Part shown: piece by piece, positions 57,041 through 64,000 of the stretch | How the letters are laid out: every line of letters begins with the position of its first letter | Numbering within the stretch: the first letter of the stretch is position 1 | Source of the DNA: Echinicola strongylocentroti | GTDB taxonomy: Bacteria; Bacteroidota; Bacteroidia; Cytophagales; Cyclobacteriaceae | NCBI RefSeq assembly: GCF_003260975.1 | Contig: NZ_CP030041.1 | Span: forward strand, 1,339,001-1,403,000 | Direction of reading: 5' to 3' | DNA: 64,000 nucleotides | Program-made: the position numbers and the translations under genes | Notes under the pieces: model-generated | Seen by the model: only the letters and a program-made list of their open reading frames with translations | What the model was told of the DNA's origin: nothing | The model's database searches: none

Positions 57041-57946
57041 CTATTTTTCATTAGCTGTCGGAATGTTTCGGAACTGCTTACGGTAATTTTGGGGAGACAT
57101 TTGCTTATATAAGTTAAATTGGCGATGAAAAAATGACAAATTATTAAACCCGGATCGATAGCCAACCTCAGAGACGGACAACTCTGTTTCGATAAGCATT
57201 TGACTAGCAAGAGTGATCTTGTACTCATTCACGTAATGGGTAAAAGTTTTGTCAAAAGTCTTTTTAAAAAACCGACAAAACGCTTCTTTGGAGAGCGCAA
57301 GTCTATCTGCTATCTCATTAAGACGTATTTCTTCTAAAATATTGTCCTTGATATAGCTATTTATCTGATTGACACGTTGACTCTCTTTATTGGAGAGCGC
57401 CTTACCAAAACCCGGTCCAGCAAGCAGGGAGGTACTGGAATCATTGGCAAGGGTATTTAGAATCCGTAGAAAGGACAGCAATCTGTCAAAAGGACGCTTA
57501 TTTACTAGATCAATAAACTCCGCTTCCATCGCTATTGATGTTTGGTGATCAAATGCAATTCCATAGGAAGAATTCATCAGTAATTTACGGATATTCGAAA
57601 ATTCTGGCAAATCCAACCAATACTTCAGCAAGGATTCATCCCATTGGATAATAATGCATTTTACACACTTTCCATTACCTCCTACAGTTTTCCAAGAATG
57701 CGGGACATTCTTTCCGACGAGCACTAAGTCCCCCCGGTAAAAGGGGTACATCGAATCACCCACATACCTAATTCCAGTTGATTGAACCATATAGGTAAGT
57801 TCATACTGTGGATGAAAATGCCATTCTGCCTTGAACTGGGGCTCTTCAAAAACCTTCACTTTAAATGAGCATTCAGAAGAGGTGGTCACTTGCTTTAAAT
57901 GAGGTTTCATAAGAAACGATTGATTGATTCTATCCAAAAATGACAA
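57041..57946 (-). CDS. AraC-family regulator 2
   Basis: A 301-residue protein with a cupin-type sensor (AEWHFHPQYELTYMVQSTGIRYVGDSM, FYRGDLVLVGKNVPHSW) and a C-terminal double HTH (LNEIADRLALSKEAFCRFFKKTFDKTF, VSEVGYRSGFNNLSFFHRQFN). It diverges from the sugar-acid operon at 58079, with 132 bp between, so it likely controls that operon. Homologous to regulator 1 at 43294. Confidence 0.9.
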   Translation of the reverse strand: MSFLDRINQSFLMKPHLKQVTTSSECSFKVKVFEEPQFKAEWHFHPQYELTYMVQSTGIRYVGDSMYPFYRGDLVLVGKNVPHSWKTVGGNGKCVKCIIIQWDESLLKYWLDLPEFSNIRKLLMNSSYGIAFDHQTSIAMEAEFIDLVNKRPFDRLLSFLRILNTLANDSSTSLLAGPGFGKALSNKESQRVNQINSYIKDNILEEIRLNEIADRLALSKEAFCRFFKKTFDKTFTHYVNEYKITLASQMLIETELSVSEVGYRSGFNNLSFFHRQFNLYKQMSPQNYRKQFRNIPTANEK

Positions 57947-58039
57947 TTATTAACTAAAACTGAAATGACAAATGGTAAAAATATCAATATAGTACACTAC
58001 ATAAACAAAATGCTATACTGATCTTCGTTCAGGAAAATT

Positions 58040-58047
58040 CAATTTTG
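58040..58047 (+). promoter_or_regulatory. Candidate -7 box of the L-galactose/L-fucose operon
   Basis: CAATTTTG is one base from TAnnTTTG and lies 31 bp before the start of the enolase-superfamily gene. No good -33 box, in keeping with an activator-dependent promoter. Confidence 0.4.
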
Positions 58048-58078
58048 CATATAACAATCTAACCATAATACAAATCGA

Positions 58079-59161
58079 ATGAATGACCTAGCCATTAGGG
58101 AAGTGAAATTTTTCAAAGCCTCTTCCGAACTCAAAAAGCCCATAGCGGACTCTACGCATTCGCTAACCGAAATCTCCTTTATTGTCTTGAGAATTCAGCT
58201 GGAAAATGGAGTTATTGGGGAATCATACCTATTATCCTTCCAGTATTCTCCAAATGCGATTATAGGAGCGCTGAAGGATATAGTTCCCTTGATCAAGGGC
58301 TTCAAGGCTTTTGAAACAGGAATGGTTTATCAGAAGTTGGAAAATCTCTTTGAATATTTTGGCAACCAAGGCCTACTTCGTTGGGTACAATCAGCCATCA
58401 ACATCGCTATGTGGGATGCTTGGGGAAAAGTACAAGGTCAACCTGTCCAAAAGCTACTAGGAGTAACCAAAAAAAACGTAAACATCTATGGGAGTGGCGG
58501 TTGGCTCTCCTACAGTATAGATGAACTCATACAAGAAGTAACGGATTATGCTGACAGGGGATTCAAAGCGGTAAAGATAAAAGTCGGTTCGCCAAAGGTT
58601 TCCACAGACCTGAATCGCTTGCGAGAAATACGGGAAGCAGTAGGTGACAAAGTAGACATTATGATGGATGCCAACCAAGGAATGGATCTACCATCTGCTA
58701 TTAAATTGGCCCAGAATGCTCGTGACCTAAACATCCACTGGTTTGAAGAGCCAGTGCACCACCAAGACTTCCAAGCCTATCAAATACTTAAAAACCAGAC
58801 TGGCATCTCACTGGCCATGGGAGAAAGAGAATTTGACACACTCCCATTGAGGGAGTTGGTTACCCGAAATGCGCTGGATATCTGGCAGCCGGACATCCTC
58901 AGGATTGGTGGAGTTGAAGCATGGAGGGAGAGTGCCGCTTTGGCCCATAGTTTTCACCTTCCCGTGCTACCTCATTACTACAAAGACTATGACGTGCCCC
59001 TATTATGCACCATACCCAATGGGGTCGGGGCAGAATCGTTCGACTGGATTGACCCGCTGATTGACAATCCCATGGTCATTCAGGATGGGTATGCCAAACC
59101 GCATGATTTGCCTGGTTGGGGTTTTAGTTTTATTGATGACCGATTAACAGAAATCAAATGA
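58079..59161 (+). CDS. Enolase-superfamily enzyme, sugar-acid dehydratase or cycloisomerase
   Basis: A 360-residue mandelate racemase/muconate lactonizing enzyme-type protein. Catalytic features: KIK (Lys166, Lys168), metal ligands Asp197 (MMDANQ), Glu223 (FEEP) and Glu249 (MGERE), and His299 (LPHYYKD). Length is close to 3,6-anhydro-L-galactonate cycloisomerases and shorter than classical L-fuconate dehydratases. With the neighbours, candidate substrates are L-galactonate, L-fuconate or 3,6-anhydro-L-galactonate. First gene of the operon; overlaps the SDR by 4 bp. Confidence 0.85.
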   Translation: MNDLAIREVKFFKASSELKKPIADSTHSLTEISFIVLRIQLENGVIGESYLLSFQYSPNAIIGALKDIVPLIKGFKAFETGMVYQKLENLFEYFGNQGLLRWVQSAINIAMWDAWGKVQGQPVQKLLGVTKKNVNIYGSGGWLSYSIDELIQEVTDYADRGFKAVKIKVGSPKVSTDLNRLREIREAVGDKVDIMMDANQGMDLPSAIKLAQNARDLNIHWFEEPVHHQDFQAYQILKNQTGISLAMGEREFDTLPLRELVTRNALDIWQPDILRIGGVEAWRESAALAHSFHLPVLPHYYKDYDVPLLCTIPNGVGAESFDWIDPLIDNPMVIQDGYAKPHDLPGWGFSFIDDRLTEIK

Positions 59162-59919
59162 GCAAAAATGTTTTTTCATTAGAAGGGAAATTGGCCCTTG
59201 TGACAGGCGGTGGAACAGGAATAGGGTTGGGTATTGCCCAGGCTTTCGTGAAAGCGGGTGCACAAGTGGTGATTACAGGACGTAGAGAGTATGTTTTACA
59301 ACAGGCCGTAGAACAACTCGGAAACAACACCGTGTATGTGGTCAATGACATCACCGATAAAGAGGCCATCCCATCTCTAGTAGCAGAAATAGAGCAAAAT
59401 GTAGGTGCCATTAATATTCTGGTCAACAATGCAGGAATCCACCACAAGGCGATGGCTCAGGATACTTCTGACGAGGATTTTGAGCGAGTCATTCAAACCA
59501 ACTTGTTGAGCGTCTTCAGTTTGACCCGAGAGTGTGCCAAATACATGCTGGAACGAAAGAGCGGCTCGATCATTATGATTGGTTCAATGGCCGGGCTTTT
59601 CGGTATTGACAGAGTAGTGGCTTATGGCTCCTCCAAGACAGCACTGACAGGCCTTGTCAATGCTTTGGTTACAGAGTACTCGACCAGTAATGTACGTGTC
59701 AATGCAATCGCTCCTGGCTGGATCGAATCCAAAATGTTTATAAATGCAATTAACAATGACCCTGAAAGAAAAGCGCAAATCACGAACCGAATAGCCATGG
59801 ATCATTTCGGGCAACCTGAGGACATAGGCCATGCAGCGGTTTTCTTATCATCTGAGGCAGCAAGGTATATTACCGGTGTAGTGCTCCCAGTGGATGGAGG
59901 TGCCACAGTAAATTTCTAA
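59158..59919 (+). CDS. Short-chain dehydrogenase (sugar-acid type)
   Basis: A 253-residue classical SDR. The cofactor motif is TGGGTGIG (16-23), with NNAG near 90 and catalytic Ser143, Tyr156 and Lys160 (YGSSK). Its style resembles gluconate 5-dehydrogenase or 2-keto-3-deoxy-L-fuconate dehydrogenase. Overlaps the enolase-type gene by 4 bp and is 4 bp from the aldo-keto reductase gene. Probably oxidises the keto-deoxy acid made by the preceding enzyme; exact substrate inferred. Confidence 0.88.
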   Translation: MSKNVFSLEGKLALVTGGGTGIGLGIAQAFVKAGAQVVITGRREYVLQQAVEQLGNNTVYVVNDITDKEAIPSLVAEIEQNVGAINILVNNAGIHHKAMAQDTSDEDFERVIQTNLLSVFSLTRECAKYMLERKSGSIIMIGSMAGLFGIDRVVAYGSSKTALTGLVNALVTEYSTSNVRVNAIAPGWIESKMFINAINNDPERKAQITNRIAMDHFGQPEDIGHAAVFLSSEAARYITGVVLPVDGGATVNF

Positions 59920-59923
59920 CATC

Positions 59924-60859
59924 ATGAACAGCCCCACTTACATTGACGATTATTTGACCAGCAAGGCTTTTGATGGACAGAGCCGGCTAGTCTACGGAAC
60001 ATCAGGCCTAGGAGGCGTTTGGGGCTCCGTGCAGGAGTCCGAATCTATTGATGCGGTACTATATGCACTGGAACATGGTGTTTCCGTCTTCGATACAGCC
60101 CCATCCTATGGAAATGCCCAAGAAATCCTTGGTCGAGCACTTGCTCAGTGGAAAGGATCCCGGCCATTCGTAAGCACAAAAGTAGGTCGACTAAGAGGAG
60201 AAGACGCCTTTGATTTCAAGTTGGACTTTTCTAGTGAGGGGATGACCAAAAGTCTGGAAAACAGTTTGACCGCCCTTGGACTGGATCACGTTGACTTGTT
60301 ATTCCTCCATGAGCCACAACTGGTACCCTTAGAAAATATTGACTCTACTCTTGACACTCTAAAGCGCTTCAAAGAAGAAGGACTAGTCAAAAGAATTGGT
60401 GTGGGAGGAAATCCCACCGTTGCATTTCTGCCTTATATCACCAAAGACAACTTTGATGTGGTCTCGGGTTTTTTGAAAATGGACGCTTGTAACCTGTCCA
60501 CATTTGAAGGAGATATTCAACTACTTAAAAAAGAACACATTGCCTACTATGCAGCTTCTGCCCTTCATTTTGGTCTATTGGGCAACCGATATGAGCAATG
60601 TCTAAAAGATGGTGCAGATGGAAACTGGATCATCCAAGCAGATTTAGACAATGCCAAGGCTGTCAAAAAAATCGCTGATGAGCAGAACATGCCCCTGTCC
60701 TCTCTAGCACAACGCTATTTATTTTCCATTGAGGAGGCGGACCGTGTAGTGGTAGGAGCCAGAAACCTTGGACAAATAACTACCACCATCGAAGATTGGA
60801 AGCAGGGTAAGCTCCCAAAAGTTGTTTTTGACCAAATCACAAATACGATCTTAAAATGA
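59924..60859 (+). CDS. Aldo-keto reductase, likely L-galactose/L-fucose 1-dehydrogenase
   Basis: A 311-residue AKR. The catalytic tetrad is visible: Asp57 and Tyr62 (FDTAPSYGNAQEILGRAL), Lys86 (STKVGR) and His in LLFLHEPQ. The group includes plant L-galactose dehydrogenase and bacterial D-threo-aldose (L-fucose) 1-dehydrogenase, which oxidise the anomeric carbon to the lactone. Its 3' end overlaps the next gene by 4 bp. The likely first oxidation step of this operon. Confidence 0.82.
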   Translation: MNSPTYIDDYLTSKAFDGQSRLVYGTSGLGGVWGSVQESESIDAVLYALEHGVSVFDTAPSYGNAQEILGRALAQWKGSRPFVSTKVGRLRGEDAFDFKLDFSSEGMTKSLENSLTALGLDHVDLLFLHEPQLVPLENIDSTLDTLKRFKEEGLVKRIGVGGNPTVAFLPYITKDNFDVVSGFLKMDACNLSTFEGDIQLLKKEHIAYYAASALHFGLLGNRYEQCLKDGADGNWIIQADLDNAKAVKKIADEQNMPLSSLAQRYLFSIEEADRVVVGARNLGQITTTIEDWKQGKLPKVVFDQITNTILK

Positions 60860-61878
60860 AAACCATCAGACTGAACGAACCAGGAAAATGGGAAATGCTT
60901 GACGTCCCAAAACCCGCTGCAGAACAGTTGGCTCCTGGAAATGCGTTATTGAAAGTAAAAAAAATTGGTGTCTGCGGTACAGATTTACATGCATTCAAAG
61001 GTACCCAACCATTTTTCCAATACCCAAGGATTCTAGGACATGAGCTTGCGGTGGAAGTCGTAGCGGTCGGTGAAGCAGTGGACAATGTCAAGGTCGGCGA
61101 CCACTGCTCGGTAGAGCCCTACTATAATGACATCATCGGTCAGGCCGTTCGCCGAGGCAAAACCAACTGTGGTGAACACCTTAAAGTATTGGGTGTACAC
61201 GTAGACGGTGGCATGTGTGAATACTTTACCTATCCAGCTAAATTTTTGCACACTTCATCAAAGCTCTCTGAAGACCAGCTAGCTTTAATAGAACCATTGG
61301 CCATAGGTTGCCATGCGGTAGATAGGGCAAGAATTAAAGAAGAAGATATCGTTTTGGTAATTGGTGCGGGACCAATCGGACTTGGCACCGCACAGTTTGC
61401 TCAGCTTACAGGCGCCCGGGTCCTTGTTATGGATATTGATCAGAACAAACTTAAAATATGCAAGGAAATTACCGGTGTGAAAGAAACCCTTACAGCTGAC
61501 AGTGATATAAAATCCAAATTACTGGAAATATTGGATGGTGACTTGCCAACGGTCATTCTGGATGCCACTGGCAGTTCCAATTCCATGATGAAGACCTTTG
61601 ATTATGCAGCTGCTGGAGGAACTATCGTCTTCATCGGCCTTTTTATTGGCGATATTGTATTTGACGATCCCACATTCCACAAAAAGGAAATCACCCTCAT
61701 GGCCAGCCGTGCAGCCATGAGTCATGATTTTTCGAAAATCATCCAGCTGGTAGAAGAAGGTAATATCGACCCGTCTACTTATATCACGCACCGGCTCAAG
61801 TTTGATCAGGTACCTAGTGATTTTGAAAAACTCTATGCACATGGGTCGAACCTGATAAAAGCCATAATAGAACACTAA
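60856..61878 (+). CDS. Zinc-dependent dehydrogenase (L-galactonate 5-dehydrogenase-like)
   Basis: A 340-residue MDR protein with catalytic zinc ligands in VCGTDLHA and GHELAVE, and Rossmann motif VIGAGPIGLGTAQ. The structural zinc cluster is reduced to a single Cys (NCGEHLKV). It resembles LgoD/YjjN-type L-galactonate dehydrogenases and other polyol dehydrogenases. The operon holds it together with the AKR and SDR, so it acts on a sugar acid of the same route. Confidence 0.82.
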   Translation: MKTIRLNEPGKWEMLDVPKPAAEQLAPGNALLKVKKIGVCGTDLHAFKGTQPFFQYPRILGHELAVEVVAVGEAVDNVKVGDHCSVEPYYNDIIGQAVRRGKTNCGEHLKVLGVHVDGGMCEYFTYPAKFLHTSSKLSEDQLALIEPLAIGCHAVDRARIKEEDIVLVIGAGPIGLGTAQFAQLTGARVLVMDIDQNKLKICKEITGVKETLTADSDIKSKLLEILDGDLPTVILDATGSSNSMMKTFDYAAAGGTIVFIGLFIGDIVFDDPTFHKKEITLMASRAAMSHDFSKIIQLVEEGNIDPSTYITHRLKFDQVPSDFEKLYAHGSNLIKAIIEH

Positions 61879-61894
61879 AAAATAACACACAGCC

Positions 61895-63157
61895 ATGTCC
61901 CCCAAAAAAGCAAATAATAGTCGGTTTCTGGTGCCACTCATCATCGTGATGACGCTGATGTTCTTCTGGAACTTGAGCAGAAATATCAATGATGTATTGA
62001 TTCCTCACCTCAAGCGGGCATGTCAGCTTACTGACTTTCAGTCTTCCTTGGTACAATCGGCCTTTTTCGGGGCATACTTCCTCATGGCTTTACCTGCTGG
62101 CTGGTACATTCAAAAAAAGGGCTATCGCATGGGCATCATCACAGGGCTGTTCATTTCGGCACTTGGTGCTTTTCTATTCTTTCCGGCGGCAGAGACAAGG
62201 ATCTATCCGCTCTTTCTGGTGGCACTGTTTGTCATGGCGGCTGGTTTTGCCATGTTGGAGGTGACCGCTTCGCCTTATATCACTAAGCTAGGTGACCCAG
62301 AAGGGGCTTCAAGTCGATTGAGCATGGCAGCAGCCATTGGCTCACTTGGGGCCACCATCGCACCTTCACTGGCGGCATTGCTGCTCCTGCACGAAGTGGA
62401 TGTACCACAGGCCACCATCGAGGCTTTTACCCCTGTTGAGCTGGAAGCCTTTTTGTCTTCTGAGGCCGATCTGGTGAAGCCACCGTACCTGGTACTTGGA
62501 GGCATATTGGCTTTAACGGCCATCACGGTAGTTTTTATAAAACTGCCAAAAATCAAAGATGAGCAAGGGGGTGACAAAAAACCACTTATAGACATTTTAA
62601 GGTTCCGGCATACGCTATATGGCATAGGTGCTGAATTCTTTTATATAGGTGCTGAAATAGGAATCGTGAGCTTCATCATCCGGTACGCCAAGTGGTTTAG
62701 GATACCAGAGCTTACAGAGCAAAAATCAGCGCAGTTTATCACTGCATATATGGCCTTAGTGCTTATTGGCAGACTCTTAGGGGTGTATATTCTAAAACGA
62801 TACAAACCCCAACAGGTATTGGTCTTTTCCTCAATCAGTGCATTTATCATGGTTACTGCAGCCATTTTTACCAATGGCTATTTTTCACTGGCCTGCTTAT
62901 CCGCTGTCGGACTATTTACCTCCATCATTTACCCTATCATCTTCAGCCTAAGTATGCAGGACCTGAAGGAGTATACCAAGACAGGTTCATCAGTGTTCCT
63001 ATTGGGAATTGTGGGAGGAGCTATCGTTCCGCCCGTTATGGGCTACATATCTGACACAGCAGGGATCAAGTATGCATTTATTGTTCCATTGATCTGCTAT
63101 GTTTACCTATTGTTTTTTGCCGTGGAAGGTTATAAAGTGAAAATCAAAGAAGCTTAA
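61895..63157 (+). CDS. fucP: FucP-type major facilitator sugar:proton symporter
   Basis: A 420-residue MFS transporter with 12 predicted TMs and FucP-like residues (NINDVLIPHL Asp; MLEVTASPY Glu), the pair that carries protons in L-fucose permease. It lies 16 bp after the dehydrogenase gene. L-galactose is a plausible alternative cargo to L-fucose because they share configuration. The gene name marks family, not proven substrate. Confidence 0.88.
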   Translation: MSPKKANNSRFLVPLIIVMTLMFFWNLSRNINDVLIPHLKRACQLTDFQSSLVQSAFFGAYFLMALPAGWYIQKKGYRMGIITGLFISALGAFLFFPAAETRIYPLFLVALFVMAAGFAMLEVTASPYITKLGDPEGASSRLSMAAAIGSLGATIAPSLAALLLLHEVDVPQATIEAFTPVELEAFLSSEADLVKPPYLVLGGILALTAITVVFIKLPKIKDEQGGDKKPLIDILRFRHTLYGIGAEFFYIGAEIGIVSFIIRYAKWFRIPELTEQKSAQFITAYMALVLIGRLLGVYILKRYKPQQVLVFSSISAFIMVTAAIFTNGYFSLACLSAVGLFTSIIYPIIFSLSMQDLKEYTKTGSSVFLLGIVGGAIVPPVMGYISDTAGIKYAFIVPLICYVYLLFFAVEGYKVKIKEA

Positions 63158-63159
63158 TT

Positions 63160-63852
63160 ATGAACACCAAACAGTTCAGGAGATTTACCTATTTTATCCA
63201 GACCGCCCCCCGCAATATCAAGGCACTTTTTGAAAGTGCTGATTGGCAACGTCTTTTGGAGAAACCCGAAACGAAGGAAATACGCGACCTGAAAATCTAC
63301 AGAAAAGGGATGGATTATTTTATCCTTTTGGACACCTCAGCGACTTTGGACGATAAAGCCCTCCTAAAAGCCCTGAACCGTATAAAAGCGTTTCAATTAC
63401 TTCAAGAAAAATTGACCGCAAATGGCACCTCCTCTGCACAGTTGAGTAAGCCTCTTGAACGGATATTCGAACTGGAACAGCAAGACGTTTATTCTCCAGA
63501 AGAAGGCCAATTAAAAAATAGCATAGGAAAGCACAAAAGGTTTGTATGGACCTTGCTCTTGGAGCCAACCCTGATTGATGAATATAAAAGGGTGCATGCC
63601 ATGGGTATGGCCTGGCCGGAAATCACCAATAACTTAAAAACCATCGGTGTGAAGGACATGGAAATTTACTTACATGAAAATCGTGCGTTCCTGATTATGG
63701 ATACTGTGCCAGGTTTTGACCTTGAAAAGGTCAGCCCCACTTGGCAAAAAATGCCTCGTGAAAATGAATGGCAGGAATACGTGGCAAAATTCCAACAAAC
63801 CAGTCCGGGGAGCTCTATTCAAGAAAAATGGCAAAGTATGGTCAAAATTTAA
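63160..63852 (+). CDS. Tandem L-rhamnose/L-fucose mutarotase-like protein
   Basis: A 230-residue protein. The C-terminal half (about 125-230: KRFVWTLLLEPTLIDEYKRVHA...WPEITNNLKTIGVKDMEIYL...FLIMDT) is a clear DUF718/RhaM mutarotase domain. The N-terminal half (RRFTYFIQTAPRNIKALFES...EIRDLKIYRKGMDYFILLDT) looks like a degenerate second copy. Single-domain members are about 105 residues and dimerise, so this may be a fused dimer. It would speed anomer exchange of L-fucose or L-galactose. It starts 2 bp after the FucP-like gene. Confidence 0.8.
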   Translation: MNTKQFRRFTYFIQTAPRNIKALFESADWQRLLEKPETKEIRDLKIYRKGMDYFILLDTSATLDDKALLKALNRIKAFQLLQEKLTANGTSSAQLSKPLERIFELEQQDVYSPEEGQLKNSIGKHKRFVWTLLLEPTLIDEYKRVHAMGMAWPEITNNLKTIGVKDMEIYLHENRAFLIMDTVPGFDLEKVSPTWQKMPRENEWQEYVAKFQQTSPGSSIQEKWQSMVKI

Positions 63853-63857
63853 ACGTT

Positions 63858-64000
63858 ATGATCAAAAACACAAGTATCATCATCTTACTTTTTTTGTCGC
63901 TAAGTTGTACACAAAACGCAGCAAAAAAAGAAACAGAAAACGAAGACTTCCCCCTATATACTCCAACCTGGACTTCCCTCCAACGTCATCAAACACCACA
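63858..64000 (+). CDS. Lipoprotein start, probable GH29 alpha-L-fucosidase/alpha-L-galactosidase (cut by window)
   Basis: The visible 47 residues start with a lipoprotein signal (IIILLFLSLSCTQN) and continue with FPLYTPTWTSLQRHQTP, the pattern that precedes EWFRDAKFGI in GH29 enzymes. The gene runs off the window, so this is a partial call. GH29 members cleave alpha-L-fucose, and some marine or gut galactan loci use GH29 alpha-L-galactosidases. Either would feed the upstream operon. Confidence 0.6.
   Translation, partial: MIKNTSIIILLFLSLSCTQNAAKKETENEDFPLYTPTWTSLQRHQTP

Noticed and set aside
1-64000. tRNA, rRNA or riboswitch genes
   Set aside because: No cloverleaf, rRNA signature or known riboswitch core was recognised on either strand by eye.

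Overview
The window comes from a marine Bacteroidota bacterium, probably of the Cytophagia/Cyclobacteriaceae type; that rank is inference. Supporting signs are a SusC/SusD pair, a hybrid two-component regulator, a type IX secretion tail, Bacteroidota-type promoters (TTG, about 20 bp, TAnnTTTG) and a large set of red-algal galactan enzymes. No rRNA, tRNA or CRISPR array was seen.

Positions 1-10,300 are accessory DNA, visibly AT-richer than the rest. Toxin-antitoxin-like modules (HipB/HipS/HipT, excisionase-type antitoxin plus PIN, ParD/ParE, GNAT-like plus HTH) and one membrane protein all point the same way. They are separated by a recurring site: a CACACA-type left core, an imperfect hairpin, and a right core built on (G)ACCGTTG. 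This resembles an integron-like cassette array. Three spacers also carry a decayed 3' end of a group II intron on the minus strand, and a complete IS21-family element sits inside the hairpin that follows the HipBST module.

Positions 10,348-57,946 form a polysaccharide utilization locus that fits porphyran/agar. It has a hybrid two-component regulator, SusC/SusD, a sodium symporter, three GH2 enzymes, three S1 sulfatases, a GH16 and a GH86 endo-enzyme, and a cytochrome P450 with its own ferredoxin and ferredoxin reductase. P450 systems of this kind are known to demethylate 6-O-methyl-D-galactose and release formaldehyde. A class III-type alcohol dehydrogenase, an S-formylglutathione hydrolase-like esterase and a formate dehydrogenase-like molybdoenzyme sit beside it, which suggests a built-in formaldehyde-to-CO2 route. 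That block is bracketed by two direct copies of a roughly 600 bp repeat. Four promoters in the locus (susC, GH16, GH86 and a BNR-propeller gene) share a 21-bp-spaced direct repeat placed exactly 30 bp from a TAnnTTTA-like -7 box, a candidate operator of the locus regulator.

Positions 58,079-64,000 carry a forward operon: enolase-superfamily enzyme, SDR, aldo-keto reductase, zinc dehydrogenase, FucP-like symporter, a two-domain mutarotase and the start of a lipoprotein that looks like GH29. L-galactose and L-fucose differ only at C6, so this set could process L-galactose released from porphyran, or L-fucose.

Three genes look broken. The regulator and the P450 each need a one-base indel in a short G/C run to restore the frame, and the PIN toxin carries an in-frame TAG. 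The two indels could be real mutations or sequencing errors; the raw sequence cannot decide.
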